A stretch of 64,000 bases of DNA, taken from positions 84,603-148,602 of the forward strand of contig JADJPG010000013.1 of NCBI GenBank assembly GCA_016713365.1, in the 5' to 3' direction. The notes beneath the pieces were generated by a model. It ran no database searches and had not been told where the DNA came from. It worked only from the letters and a program-made list of their open reading frames with translations. The translations under genes and the position numbers were made by a program. Within the stretch, counting starts at the first letter, position 1. Each line of letters starts with the position of its first letter. This DNA is from Verrucomicrobiota bacterium (GTDB lineage: Bacteria; Verrucomicrobiota; Verrucomicrobiia; Limisphaerales; JADJPG01). Of this stretch, positions 1-9,899 are shown in pieces.

Positions 1-2628
1 ACCACCAAGGCCAGCCTTTCCCTCGTCGGCGTCAGCGGCACGGTGAACAAGGCCTACCTCTACTGGCACGGGCCGATGAACTCCACGAACCCGCTCGCCA
101 ATGCGACCATCCGCCTGAACAACACCGCGGTGACCGGCGTGAACATTGGTTACTCCGATGACAATTGCTGGGGCTACAACAACAGCCAGGCGTATCGCGC
201 GGACGTCACCCCACTCGTGCGCGCCTCGAAAAATGGCACCTATTTCCTCACCCAATACGTGAAGTCCGGCACGAACATCAACGCGAACGGCGCGTCCCTG
301 ATGGTGTTCTTCTCCGACAGCAACACGAACAACAACCGCGACATCGTCATCTTCGACGGCAACGATTCCAACGCGCCGAACTTCTACGACGCGAATGGCT
401 GGAATGTGAACCTCACCGACCTCGCCTACACGGGCGGCCAGGGCTACATCCAGATGCACGTTTCCGACGGCCAGATCTACGAGGACGATGCGCTCGTGGT
501 GAACGGCGACGTGGTCGAGCAACGCGGTCAGGTCTTCCAAGGCACCTCGGTGCTCGCCGCGAACAACGGCCCGTCCGGCACCGGTCGCCTGTGGGATGTC
601 GAGACGTTCGACATCACGCCGATCCTCGAAGCCGGCTCGAACACCATCGCCATCACGCACGGCTACATCGGCACGCCGGAACGCGCGCGTGGCGATTGCA
701 TCAGCCTCATCGCCGCGGTGATCAATCTCCCGGCCGGCACCGTTCCGCCGCCGCCGCCCGCGAACCTCGCCCCGACGGTCACCGCCGCGCCGGAAGTGAC
801 CGTGCATTCTCCGAACGCGATCGTCCTCCAGGCGCTCGCGAACGACGCCGACGGCAACGCGCTCACCTACAGCGTCGCCATCGACAACGTCATCGTGAAG
901 ACCGGCAGTTTCGCCGCCAACAACCCGGCCACCACGGGCACGATTGAAATCACGAACGCCTTCACCCTCGGCCAGCACACGGTTACTTACACGGTGAACG
1001 ACGGTCAGGCGAACGGCACCTTCACGACGATCGTGAACGTGATCGACGACCAGCCGCCCGTGTTGAATGTTCCCGCGAACATCACCGTCCCGAGCGACCT
1101 CGGCCGCACGACGGCGGTGGTTCGCTACGAAGTGACCGCGACGGATGACTTCCCGGGCGTGACCGTGATTTCTTTGCCGGCCTCCGGTTCTGCGTTCCCG
1201 ATTGGCACCACGACCGTCACCGCAACCGCGGTCGACGCCGCCGGTCATCGCGTTCAAAAGACGTTCACCGTGACGGTCATCGACAGCATGCCGCCGACGA
1301 TCCTGTGCCCGACGGATATTCTGAAAGCCACTGACCCGGGCGCGAGCAATGCCGTGGTCCGCTATACCATCACCGCCACCGACAACGTCCCCGGCGTCAG
1401 CGTCTCGTGCTCTCCGGCCTCCGGCTCGACCTTCGCGATGGGCATAACCACCGTCGTCTGCTCAGCCCGCGACGCCCGCGGCAACACGGCGAACTGCATG
1501 TTCACCGTGACCGTGATCGACCGCGAAGCGCCGACGCTCATCATGCCAACGAACCAAGTCGTGCAGATGGAAACCAGCGCGGAGAGCGTCGAGTTCAACT
1601 ACGACGTGGAAGTCCGCGACAACGCGCCGGGCGCGACTTACTTCTGCATGCCGCCGTCCGGCAGCGCGCTGACGCTTGGTGTGACGAACATCGTCTGCAT
1701 CGGCTCCGACACGAGCGGCAACAACACGACCAACAGCTTCACCGTCACCGTGTTTCAGATCTCGAATCCGAACCTCCTCCCGCCCGTGGTGAACGTTCCG
1801 ACGGACATGATGGTTCCCACCGACCGCGGCACGAACAACGCCGCCGTCGAATTCACCGCCAGCGTCAGCAGCGCGGCTCCCGGCGCGACGCTCACCTGCA
1901 CGCCCGCTTCCGGTTCCACGTTCGCGATGGGTGTCACGACGGTGACGTGCGTCGGCCATGACATCGTGGGCAACACCACCACGAAGAGCTTCACGGTGAC
2001 GGTCTACGACAACGAGAATCCGCTCCTCAACCTGCCGCCGAACATCGTTCGCCCGGTTGACGCCGGTCTGGAAACTGCCGTGGTCAATTACACCGTCACC
2101 GCCACGGACAATAGCGGCTCCGTCTCCGTCGTCTGCGTGCCAGCTTCCGGCAGCGCCTTCCCGATTGGCGTCACCACCGTCACCTGCAACGCCGTCGACA
2201 ACTCGGGCAACGTCAGCTCTGGCAGCTTCACCGTCACCGTGACGAACAACGCGCCGGTCGACTACGGCTGCGTCACCGCTTCGAAGCCCGTGCTCTGGCC
2301 GCCGAATCACCAAATGGTTCCAGTCAGCCTCTGGCTGAACTACAAGGACATGCCGGTGAAGTTCTCCAGCGTGCGCATCGTGTCCGTGTCCAGCAACGAA
2401 CCCGAGACCGGGCTCTGGGCCGACGACCTCGGACCGGACTGGGAAATCACCAGCACGAAGACGCTCAAGCTGAAGCTCCGCGCCGAGCGCGACGACAACG
2501 GCAATGGCCGCGTCTACACCATCACCGTCGAAGGCAAGGACAAGAAGGGCAATGTCTACCTCTGCTCCACCACGGTGACCGTGCCAAAGAACGCGCCGCC
2601 GAAGACTAAGAAGACGAGCAAGAAGTAA
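1..2628 (+). CDS. HYR-domain secreted/surface protein, 5' truncated
   Basis: The reading frame is open from the first base, so the gene begins upstream of the window; 875 residues are visible. The N-terminal ~240 residues (KAYLYWHGP near residue 15) form a globular beta-rich domain. A proline linker (VPPPPPANLAP) and a cadherin/Ig-like segment follow. Next come five HYR (hyalin repeat) modules, each opening with a P-P/NP-type motif near residues 350, 420, 500, 590 and 680 and ending in FTVTV. The C-terminal domain carries VLWPPNHQMVPV, a motif common behind HYR arrays, and the protein ends in a basic lysine tail. HYR modules are immunoglobulin-like and are usually found in extracellular adhesion or matrix proteins. 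The molecular partner cannot be told. No sorting signal such as PEP-CTERM is seen at the C-terminus. Confidence 0.85.
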   Translation, partial: TTKASLSLVGVSGTVNKAYLYWHGPMNSTNPLANATIRLNNTAVTGVNIGYSDDNCWGYNNSQAYRADVTPLVRASKNGTYFLTQYVKSGTNINANGASLMVFFSDSNTNNNRDIVIFDGNDSNAPNFYDANGWNVNLTDLAYTGGQGYIQMHVSDGQIYEDDALVVNGDVVEQRGQVFQGTSVLAANNGPSGTGRLWDVETFDITPILEAGSNTIAITHGYIGTPERARGDCISLIAAVINLPAGTVPPPPPANLAPTVTAAPEVTVHSPNAIVLQALANDADGNALTYSVAIDNVIVKTGSFAANNPATTGTIEITNAFTLGQHTVTYTVNDGQANGTFTTIVNVIDDQPPVLNVPANITVPSDLGRTTAVVRYEVTATDDFPGVTVISLPASGSAFPIGTTTVTATAVDAAGHRVQKTFTVTVIDSMPPTILCPTDILKATDPGASNAVVRYTITATDNVPGVSVSCSPASGSTFAMGITTVVCSARDARGNTANCMFTVTVIDREAPTLIMPTNQVVQMETSAESVEFNYDVEVRDNAPGATYFCMPPSGSALTLGVTNIVCIGSDTSGNNTTNSFTVTVFQISNPNLLPPVVNVPTDMMVPTDRGTNNAAVEFTASVSSAAPGATLTCTPASGSTFAMGVTTVTCVGHDIVGNTTTKSFTVTVYDNENPLLNLPPNIVRPVDAGLETAVVNYTVTATDNSGSVSVVCVPASGSAFPIGVTTVTCNAVDNSGNVSSGSFTVTVTNNAPVDYGCVTASKPVLWPPNHQMVPVSLWLNYKDMPVKFSSVRIVSVSSNEPETGLWADDLGPDWEITSTKTLKLKLRAERDDNGNGRVYTITVEGKDKKGNVYLCSTTVTVPKNAPPKTKKTSKK

Positions 2629-2652
2629 CCGTCGCTCGAACAAATTCCCGCA

Positions 2653-2681
2653 AGGCCCGGAGGCACACCGCTTCCGGGCCT
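2653..2681 (+). terminator. Hairpin after the HYR-protein gene
   Basis: A perfect 9-bp stem AGGCCCGGA/TCCGGGCCT encloses an 11-nt loop, 24 bp after the stop codon. It is followed by GTCCATTTCCC rather than a clean T tract. A rho-independent terminator is the likely role, but the U tract is weak. Confidence 0.5.
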
Positions 2682-2694
2682 GTCCATTTCCCAA

Positions 2695-2867
2695 GGATTG
2701 AGGACGGACAGGGATTCGTGGAACCACGAAAGACACGAACTACACGAAAGCTCGCTCGGAGTCCCAGTCTTGGGTGAGCCTGATTCTTTCAATAAAGTTG
2801 GCGCGCCTCGCCGCCTTTTCGTGTGCTTCGAGTATTTCGTGGTTCCATCCCTGTCCGTCCCCAATCC
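2695..2867. repeat. Large imperfect inverted repeat between convergent genes
   Basis: The left arm (2695-2750) and right arm (2815-2867) are near-identical when the right arm is reverse-complemented. Both start GGATTG[A/G]GGACGGACAGGGAT and continue GGAACCACGAAA, then a degenerate series of ACACGAA units. The arms differ by a TCGT insertion and a few substitutions. The central ~64 bp is unrelated spacer. The element fills the gap between two genes that converge here. The repeated CACGAA units suggest a dispersed REP/MITE-like element; no transposase is present. Confidence 0.7.
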
Positions 2868-2888
2868 CCGGGGAAATCTCCTCCACCT

Positions 2889-4340
2889 TCACCGCGTCTT
2901 GTTGTTCCGAATCTTCCGTTCCATCTCCTCACCTTGCGGCGGAACAAACTCCGCCGGCTGCAAGTTGGTTGCCGTCAACGGCAATGAATCAGCCCAACTC
3001 GTCTGTGCACTCTCCAGTCGCGCTATCATCGCCGCCAACCGCTCCCGATGCTCGGGCAGCGCGGCGAGGTTCCGAGTCTCGTCCGGATCGTTCTGCAAGT
3101 CGAACAGGTAGCTCACGCCAATCTGTGGAAAGCGCATCAACTTCCAACGCTCGTCGCGCAGCGAACGCTGCGTCTTCGAGTAAGCCAGGAACAACTCGTC
3201 GCGAACGCGCGCTACGTTTCCTTGCATCACGCCGGCCAAATTCGCTCCCTCGCTGCCATCAGGAGCGCTGACTCCTGCGAGCGCGCCCAGCGTCGGATAC
3301 ACATCCAGCAGATACGAGAACGCCTCGCGCCGTACATTCTTCGGCACACCCGGACCCGCAAAGATCAGCGGCACGCGCATCGAATGTTCGTAGATGCTTT
3401 GCTTGCCGAACAAGCCGTGGCTCCCGATGGCCAGTCCACTGTCGCCCGCGAAGACGATGAGCGTGTTCTCACGCTGCCCCGTTGCATCGAGTGCTTCGAG
3501 AATGCGCCCCACCTGCGCGTCCACATACTCGATGCTCGCGTAGTAATCCGCGAGGTGACGCTTCACCGCATCCGGCGTGCGCGGCCAGCGCTCCAGCAAC
3601 TCGTCGCGAACCACCAGATCACCGATCTGGATCGGATGCTGCGGCAGGAAATTCTTCGGCAACGGCATGCGCGAATCCTTGTAGCGTCGGCGGAGCTCGT
3701 CCGGAGCGACTCTGGGATCATGCGGCAAATTGAACGCGACGTAGCACAGCCAAGGCTGCTCTCGCTTCTCCGCCGCACGACCGGAGATGAACTCCGACGC
3801 GGCGTCCGCAAACACTTTCACCGAATGCTCGGCGCTCATCCGTCCGTTCACGAGTTCGCCGTCGATAAGATCGCGCACTGGCAATTCGTACGGCCATCCC
3901 ATCCCGCCGATGAACACGGCCCTGCCCTGCTGAAACGCGCGCTTCACCGACGGCTCGCCGTTGTGCCACTTGCCCGTCATGAACGTCGCGTAACCCGCGC
4001 GCGCGAACGCCTCCGGCCACGTTTCCTGTCCCTGCATGTTCTCCTTGATGCGGAATAGCGAACGGCCGGTCATCAGCATCGCCCGCGACGGAATGCACAC
4101 CGCGCCGTGCATCGATCCCATGCAATACGCCCGCGTGAAGGTCGTGCCACCGCGCACCAACCGGTCGAGATTCGGCGTGCGAATGTGCCGGTTGCCCAGC
4201 GCCGCGATGGTGTCCGCCCGGTGATCGTCAGAGAAAAGGACGAGGATGTTCGGGCGTGGTGCCGCATGGGAGCCAGGAACGAGGAGGAAACCAACCAGCA
4301 GCAACAGCGGCATCAATCGAAGGAAACGAGGGCGTGGCAT
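2889..4340 (-). CDS. Secreted sulfatase (formylglycine-dependent, type I)
   Basis: This 483-residue protein hydrolyses sulfate esters, probably on sulfated polysaccharides outside the cytoplasm. Residues ~10-27 form a signal peptide ending HAA. PNILVLFSDDHRADT (~30-44) supplies the metal-binding aspartates. C82-I-P-S-R86 is the sulfatase motif in which the cysteine must be converted to formylglycine. Later FGKQSIYEHSMRVPLIF and a C-terminal sulfatase fold are intact. The frame could extend upstream to 4469, but that would overlap the preceding gene; the ATG at 4340 directly precedes the signal peptide and leaves a 52-bp gap. The substrate cannot be read from the sequence. No maturation enzyme lies in the window. 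Confidence 0.92.
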   Translation of the reverse strand: MPRPRFLRLMPLLLLVGFLLVPGSHAAPRPNILVLFSDDHRADTIAALGNRHIRTPNLDRLVRGGTTFTRAYCMGSMHGAVCIPSRAMLMTGRSLFRIKENMQGQETWPEAFARAGYATFMTGKWHNGEPSVKRAFQQGRAVFIGGMGWPYELPVRDLIDGELVNGRMSAEHSVKVFADAASEFISGRAAEKREQPWLCYVAFNLPHDPRVAPDELRRRYKDSRMPLPKNFLPQHPIQIGDLVVRDELLERWPRTPDAVKRHLADYYASIEYVDAQVGRILEALDATGQRENTLIVFAGDSGLAIGSHGLFGKQSIYEHSMRVPLIFAGPGVPKNVRREAFSYLLDVYPTLGALAGVSAPDGSEGANLAGVMQGNVARVRDELFLAYSKTQRSLRDERWKLMRFPQIGVSYLFDLQNDPDETRNLAALPEHRERLAAMIARLESAQTSWADSLPLTATNLQPAEFVPPQGEEMERKIRNNKTR

Positions 4341-4392
4341 GTCAGGCACATCGCCGAAACAACGCACGCCCGGCAAGAGAAATGTTCCCTGA

Positions 4393-5880
4393 TCACTCGG
4401 AAACCACTCGATAGAAATCCAGCGGAGCGGCTGGAGAAACGGGCCACGGCGAAGTAGCTCCCGTGACATTTATCCAGGAGGGCGAATTCAGGTTCGGCGT
4501 GCGTTGCAGGCGGAACCCCGGCGGCCAGGTCAGCGTGAGAGAATTACCCTGGGCGGTGAATCCCAACTTGATCTGGCCTCCGTTGACTTTGATCACGCCG
4601 TGGTCGAAGAAAAATTGTGCGCCGGTGATTCCAGTGATCGTTCCCATGAGGTAGGCGGAACCGTCCGGTCCCATCCGGATGCTTTCCGTGATGACGGTAG
4701 CTTCGGTCCGGTTGAGCGCGGGATCCCGATAGCTGCGGTCGCGGGAGCCGTCGGGGCGCAGTCGGACCATGAATTCGGGAAGTGCGACACCAAACATCAC
4801 CAGATTGCCATCCGGCTCCACGCCGACGTAGGGCGAACCGAGGTTGGGGATCGCGGGGATGAAACCAGGGTCGATATCGCCATTGAGCCGAATGCGGTGC
4901 AATGGCCCGGGCACAGTCGCGCCTCGGTAGGTGAACCCACCGCTAATGTAGAGTTCACCCTGGGGGCTCACCCGGGCGAACGGCTCGCGAATCTGAGACA
5001 CCTCGGCGCGTCCGCCATCGGCGAAGGAAGTATCGAGCAGGCCGGATTCGTGCAGACGGAAGATTTCATATCCGCTGTATCCGACCGGCGCATTGGATCG
5101 ACCGGCGTTCACGAACGCATAGATCGTGTTCGTGGGACCGCTGACCATGTGGGTCACGAAGGCCGCGAACAAGCCCAGTTCCGCCAACGTGGGTGGAACA
5201 AAACTTCCGACGCGGGTGCCGCTCGAATTCACCTCGGCGACTGGCAGCCGTCCCGGCGCGCCGTTGGTCGGGTTTGGGTCGAGACTGTGGTTCCCGTAAA
5301 TGAACACGCGCCCGCTGAAGGAAGCCAGTGCGCCGCGCGGCTCCATTCCCGCTAGATTAGTGTCCGCCGTCCCGGCCACCGCTCCGTTCGCCGTCAGGCT
5401 GACGAACCCCGTTGAGCGCTGGAAGTTCACGTCGTTGAACTCGCCCACAACCGCGACACGTCCACTCGGAAAGATCGCCATGCCCGTCACTCTGCCTCGA
5501 TTGGTAGAACCGGGAATCACCATTAGATTGGTTACGATGACGTTGGTGATCATGGAGATGTTGGTGAGAATCCTCATATCGACCACGGTTCGAAACGTGA
5601 CCGGAGCAAACGCCGGGTCCAGTCTGCCGTTGGGGAGCAAGTGAGTCACTGCCGCGAGGCCCGCTCCGCCGTAGTTGGTGAAGTATCCACCCGCGAAAAG
5701 ACTGCCGTCATCCGCGATCGCCAACGATGTAGGAAACACATCTGAACCGGCGATGGTGACAAAATTCGTGTCTCGTGCGCCGGGTATCTGGGCGAAGCCG
5801 GAGAACACTCCCAGGCAAAGCCACCAAACAGAAAAGCGGAGGAAGAGAGAGAGGCTAGAACCTTGAGCATCCTGATTCAT
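4393..5880 (-). CDS. Delta-60 repeat beta-propeller secreted protein
   Basis: This is a 495-residue secreted protein with a signal peptide (about residues 5-28, ending GFAQ). The body is built of repeats containing I..DG....GG.FT.Y.G, a string of L..G.LD..F units typical of delta-60 (DUF5122) beta-propellers. The last ~60 residues (LTWPPGFRLQRTPNL ... FYRVVSE) match a C-terminal module widely seen on secreted verrucomicrobial proteins. A TTG at 5892 could start the same frame, but the ATG at 5880 is preferred. It lies 52 bp upstream of the sulfatase on the same strand, so co-transcription is possible. The ligand or role is unknown. Confidence 0.85.
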   Translation of the reverse strand: MNQDAQGSSLSLFLRFSVWWLCLGVFSGFAQIPGARDTNFVTIAGSDVFPTSLAIADDGSLFAGGYFTNYGGAGLAAVTHLLPNGRLDPAFAPVTFRTVVDMRILTNISMITNVIVTNLMVIPGSTNRGRVTGMAIFPSGRVAVVGEFNDVNFQRSTGFVSLTANGAVAGTADTNLAGMEPRGALASFSGRVFIYGNHSLDPNPTNGAPGRLPVAEVNSSGTRVGSFVPPTLAELGLFAAFVTHMVSGPTNTIYAFVNAGRSNAPVGYSGYEIFRLHESGLLDTSFADGGRAEVSQIREPFARVSPQGELYISGGFTYRGATVPGPLHRIRLNGDIDPGFIPAIPNLGSPYVGVEPDGNLVMFGVALPEFMVRLRPDGSRDRSYRDPALNRTEATVITESIRMGPDGSAYLMGTITGITGAQFFFDHGVIKVNGGQIKLGFTAQGNSLTLTWPPGFRLQRTPNLNSPSWINVTGATSPWPVSPAAPLDFYRVVSE

Positions 5881-5989
5881 AGATGCTCGCAACGCTAGGT
5901 GTCCGTTATGGTGAAAGCAAGGCGACAGACTAGAAGGGAGGGGAGCTGCCGTGGCATCGTGGATTGGGAACGCTTCGCCCTTTTCTACC

Positions 5990-8764
5990 TCACCTCATCG
6001 CCGTATCCACGCCGCGTCCATCCGCACCGCCCCCGTCGAGATCGATCAGGATGTCGCGCGGCTCGGCGCCATTGCTGGGGCCGACGATGCCGCGATTCTC
6101 GAGTTCATCCATGATGCGCGCGGCGCGGCCGTAGCCGAGCTTGAGGCGGCGTTGCAGGAGCGAAACGCTGGCCTTCTGTTCGCTGCGGATGACTTCGATG
6201 CATTGCTCGATGAGTTCTTCGTCCTCGTCGCAGCCGCTCTCGGACACCAGGCTGACGGGCTTGGAGAGTTGCTTGTGGATCTCGACTTCGTAGCTGGGCT
6301 TGCCTTGCTGGGCGATGAAGTCCACGCAGTGCTGGATCTCCTGATCGGTGATGAGAGCGCCCTGCGCACGGATGAGCCGCGCAGAACCGGGCGGAAGATA
6401 GAGCATGTCGCCCTTGCCCAGGAGTTTGTTCGCGCCCTGTCCGTCGAGAATAGTGCGGGAGTCCACGGCGGCGGCGACCTGGAAGGCGATACGCGCGGGG
6501 ATGTTGGATTTGATGACGCCGGTGATGACGTCGACGCTGGGACGTTGCGTCGCGACGATGCAGTGTATGCCGGCGGCGCGCGCCATCTGGGTGATGCGCG
6601 CGATGGCCATTTCGACATCGGCCGGCGCGACGAGCATGAGGTCCGCGAGCTCGTCGATGATGACGACGATGTAGGAGAGCTTTTCCGGGATGACGATATC
6701 GTCGTCGCGCGGCACGACGATTTCCTCGTCCACCTCGACGGCGAATCCATCCGCGCCGGCTTCGATCTTTTCCTTCTTCGCCATGAGCGGGAGCTCGGGC
6801 TCGGTGGGCTTGGGCGGCTGGTTCTTCGGGCGTTCGTTGAACGATTTGATGTTGCGGACGTTCACGCGCGCGAAGATCTGGTAACGCTTCTCCATTTCGT
6901 TCACGACCCAGCGCAATGCGAGGATGACCTTCTTGGGATCGTTGACTACGGGGACAACGAGGTGCGGCAGGGCGTTGTATTGCTGAAGCTCGACGACCTT
7001 GGGGTCGATCATCACGAAGCGCAGTTCGTCCGGGCGGAACTTGTAAAGCAGCGACGCGATGATGGAATTGATGCAGACGGATTTGCCGGAGCCCGTGCTT
7101 CCGGCGATGAGCAAGTGCGGCATCTCCGCGAGGTCTGCGATGATCGGGTGGCCGTAAACATCCTTGCCCAGTGCGAGTGGAATGCGCGCCTTGCTCTTGG
7201 TCCATTCCTCGGATTCGAGCAGGTCGCGCATGATGACCTTGGTCTTCACGGCGTTCGGCACCTCGATGCCGACGGAGCTCTTGCCGGGAACGGGCGCGAG
7301 AATGTTGATGCGTTCGGCCTTCAACGCCGCGGCGATGTTGTTGTTGAGGTTGACGATCTTCTCGAGCTTCACGCCCGGCGCGGGATGCAGCTCATAGCGC
7401 GTGATGGTCGGGCCCTTGGTGATGTCGCCGAGCTGCACGTCGATGTCGAACTGCGCGAGCGTCTGCTGCATGAGGCGCGCGTTGGCCATGAGTTCCTCCT
7501 TGGACTCGGTGGCCTTCACGGTCATGTCCGGGTACTGGAGGAAATCCATCGGCGGCAACTGGTAGTTGCCAATCATCGGCGTGGCCGCGACGGCGATGGG
7601 TTTCTTCTTGAGCGGCGGACGACGGCCCGAAGTGGAATTGTCGTTGAACTTGGGCTCGATGGGCGGCGCGGCAGGAGCCGCGGCGGCGGCAATGGCGTCG
7701 GGTGTCTCGGCCGGCTTCGATTCTTCGGGATCGGCAAGGCGATTGACGGCGTCCGCGGGCTCGTCGTCGGTGGACTTGGATTTGTCGACCTTGTCCTTCT
7801 TCGCGGAGTCGGCGTTCTTCCCGAGAATGTCGGAGGTGGTGGCGGCGGCGATTTCCTTGGCGGAGATCACCACGCCTTCCGCGGCGTCAGTCTCGATGAC
7901 GGGTTCGTCGAGGCGGGACTTGGCGGGCTTGCCGGCGCGGGCATTGGCACCGGGCACGCTGAGGTCGCGCACAGTCGGCGTCGGGACAGGGCGCATGTCG
8001 GCACCCAGCACGGATTTCTCCCGCTCGGCCTTGACCGGGTCTTTCTCTTTCTCCTTCGAGCGATCTTTGTCGAGCTGGTCTTGAAGTTTCTTCGCCTGCT
8101 TCTCGAGATCGCGCGCCTTCTTGGCGAGAGTGCGTTCCTCGGGCGACCAGGACTTGTTTTCCTCCGGTTCCTCATCGGTTTCGTCGGTCCCGACACCCGG
8201 AGTCACCGTCACGCGACTGCGCAGCCACGGACCGAGCTGGAAGTTCGTGAGGAAGATCAAGCTCACCGCATAGAGCAGCACGAACAGAATCGTCGCGCCG
8301 ATCTGGCCAAAATTCCCGAACACGAGTTGGTTCATGATCTGGCCAAAGAACCCGCCCGCGCTGGCCGCGCCGATGTTATGACGCAGCGTCGCGAGGTAGC
8401 CGGAGTAGAGATCGAACATGCCGAGGCACGTCATGAACAGCACCGCCGCCCAGACCCAGCGGCGCCTGAGATAGCTGAGGAACTCGAACAGATGGCCGAG
8501 CCCGAAGAGCATGAGGAGGATCGGCAGCACATACGCACCGGCACCGAAGCCTTGGAACAACAGATTCGCGATGAACGCACCGGCGGCGCCGATGAGGTTG
8601 TGCGTGGTCTGATTGGGCGGGTAGCGGTTTGAGCTCACGTCACCGCGATCGAACGACAGTTGCGCCACGACCAGCAGCACCGCCATCGCGATTAACACGA
8701 TGCCGATGATGTCACTCATCCCGCGATGCTGTTGCGCGGGCGCTTTTGAATCCTTCCGAGCCAT
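5990..8764 (-). CDS. ftsK: DNA translocase FtsK/SpoIIIE
   Basis: This 924-residue septum-located motor pumps chromosomal DNA and activates dimer resolution during division. The N-terminal ~190 residues contain four membrane spans (first at ~17-37). A charged linker (~195-400, rich in K, E, P and A) follows. The motor has Walker A GSTGSGKS (~550) and Walker B VVIIDELADLM (~700), then the RecA-like core with IATQRPSVDVITG-type sequence. A winged-helix gamma domain for KOPS recognition (SLLQRRLKLGYGRAARIMDELE) sits near residue 860. The ATG at 8764 directly precedes the first span. Length and order are normal for the family. A very long open frame on the opposite strand is a GC artefact. Confidence 0.97.
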   Translation of the reverse strand: MARKDSKAPAQQHRGMSDIIGIVLIAMAVLLVVAQLSFDRGDVSSNRYPPNQTTHNLIGAAGAFIANLLFQGFGAGAYVLPILLMLFGLGHLFEFLSYLRRRWVWAAVLFMTCLGMFDLYSGYLATLRHNIGAASAGGFFGQIMNQLVFGNFGQIGATILFVLLYAVSLIFLTNFQLGPWLRSRVTVTPGVGTDETDEEPEENKSWSPEERTLAKKARDLEKQAKKLQDQLDKDRSKEKEKDPVKAEREKSVLGADMRPVPTPTVRDLSVPGANARAGKPAKSRLDEPVIETDAAEGVVISAKEIAAATTSDILGKNADSAKKDKVDKSKSTDDEPADAVNRLADPEESKPAETPDAIAAAAAPAAPPIEPKFNDNSTSGRRPPLKKKPIAVAATPMIGNYQLPPMDFLQYPDMTVKATESKEELMANARLMQQTLAQFDIDVQLGDITKGPTITRYELHPAPGVKLEKIVNLNNNIAAALKAERINILAPVPGKSSVGIEVPNAVKTKVIMRDLLESEEWTKSKARIPLALGKDVYGHPIIADLAEMPHLLIAGSTGSGKSVCINSIIASLLYKFRPDELRFVMIDPKVVELQQYNALPHLVVPVVNDPKKVILALRWVVNEMEKRYQIFARVNVRNIKSFNERPKNQPPKPTEPELPLMAKKEKIEAGADGFAVEVDEEIVVPRDDDIVIPEKLSYIVVIIDELADLMLVAPADVEMAIARITQMARAAGIHCIVATQRPSVDVITGVIKSNIPARIAFQVAAAVDSRTILDGQGANKLLGKGDMLYLPPGSARLIRAQGALITDQEIQHCVDFIAQQGKPSYEVEIHKQLSKPVSLVSESGCDEDEELIEQCIEVIRSEQKASVSLLQRRLKLGYGRAARIMDELENRGIVGPSNGAEPRDILIDLDGGGADGRGVDTAMR

Positions 8765-8915
8765 GCGACCGAGACTAGGTTTGCGCCGCCAAAGTTCAAT
8801 TCAGAAGTAGGCCGCGCGAGCGTCTATCTGCGTCCGGAGTTGGCCGGATTCACCTTCGAGAATGATTTGCCCGAGGCGCCGGTCACTCCTACGCTCCCAC
8901 GCAACGGTCACTACC

Positions 8916-9881
8916 ATGAAAGTCGGCGTCTTCACTGTCATCCTCGGCTCCCGAAAACTGGAGGCCACTCTCGATTACCTCGCCGGCCTTGGCGTGCAGG
9001 CTGTGGAATTCGGCGCGGGCGGTTACGCGCGCTCGTCGCATTGTCCGCTCGAAGAAACGCTGGCGAGCGACAAGAAATGCCGCGAACTCCGCCGCGCCGT
9101 CGAATCACGCGGACTGCAGATTTCCGCGCTGAACGCGGCAGGAAACCCGATTCATCCGGTGCGCAAGACGGCGGCGAAGTTCCACTCGGACTTCCAGAAA
9201 GTCATCCGGCTCGCCAACAAGCTGGAGGTCGATGTGGTGATCAACTTCAGCGGATGTCCCGGCGGCGCGCCCGGCGACAAAAGCCCGAACTGGGTGACGT
9301 GTCCGTGGCCGCCGGATTACCTGGAGATTCTCGATTACCAGTGGAACAAGGTCGTCATTCCTTACTGGGAGAAAGCTGTGGCGTTCGCACGCGGTGAAGG
9401 CATTCGCAAGATCGCGCTGGAGATGCATCCGGGCTTCGTCGTGTACAACCCCGAGACGTTGCTGCGCCTGCGCAAAGCCGTCGGGCCGGCCATCGGCGCG
9501 AACTTCGATCCGTCGCATCTGTTCTGGCAAGGCATCGATCCATGCGCCGCCGTGCGCGCTCTCAAGGGCGCCATCTGGCACTGCCACGCGAAGGACACGG
9601 CGGTTCACGAATGGAACTCGACGACCAACGGCACGCTCGACACGAAGCATTACAGCGATGAACTCAATCGCTCGTGGATCTTCCGCACAGTCGGCTACGG
9701 CCATCCGCGCCATTTCTGGTGCAATTTCGTCTCCACGCTCCGCATGTGCGGCTACGACGGTGTGCTCTCGATGGAACACGAGGACAGCCTGATGACCGCG
9801 CGCGAAGGTCTGGAGAAGGGCGTGCGCTTCCTCCAAAGCATCGCGCTCAGCGAGGCGAAGGGCGAAGTGACTTGGGCGTGA
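8916..9881 (+). CDS. Sugar phosphate isomerase/epimerase (xylose isomerase-like TIM barrel)
   Basis: This 321-residue cytosolic protein has the AP-endonuclease-2/xylose isomerase-like TIM barrel fold. It begins MKVGVFTVILGSRKLEATLDYL and keeps the usual barrel motifs: AVEFGAGGY, IALEMHPGFVVYN, NFDPSHLFWQGIDP and a C-terminal LSMEHED. The E, D, H and E positions that bind divalent metal in this superfamily are present. The ATG at 8916 fits the start of the first beta strand; upstream in-frame codons in the 8862 region are not needed. Family members isomerise or epimerise sugars or inositols, and the exact substrate is unknown. The gene lies 18 bp before tatD on the same strand. Confidence 0.85.
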   Translation: MKVGVFTVILGSRKLEATLDYLAGLGVQAVEFGAGGYARSSHCPLEETLASDKKCRELRRAVESRGLQISALNAAGNPIHPVRKTAAKFHSDFQKVIRLANKLEVDVVINFSGCPGGAPGDKSPNWVTCPWPPDYLEILDYQWNKVVIPYWEKAVAFARGEGIRKIALEMHPGFVVYNPETLLRLRKAVGPAIGANFDPSHLFWQGIDPCAAVRALKGAIWHCHAKDTAVHEWNSTTNGTLDTKHYSDELNRSWIFRTVGYGHPRHFWCNFVSTLRMCGYDGVLSMEHEDSLMTAREGLEKGVRFLQSIALSEAKGEVTWA

Positions 9882-9899
9882 TTTTAATTCTCCGCATCT

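Noticed and set aside
1000..2300. CRISPR-like or tandem DNA repeats
   Set aside because: The periodicity comes from HYR protein modules of ~80 residues; the DNA repeats are too diverged and there are no spacers.
5951..8632. 893-codon open frame opposite ftsK
   Set aside because: It lies fully antisense to an unmistakable FtsK, is low in complexity (D, G, R, H-rich) and has no recognisable domain. GC-rich codon bias leaves the antisense frame open.
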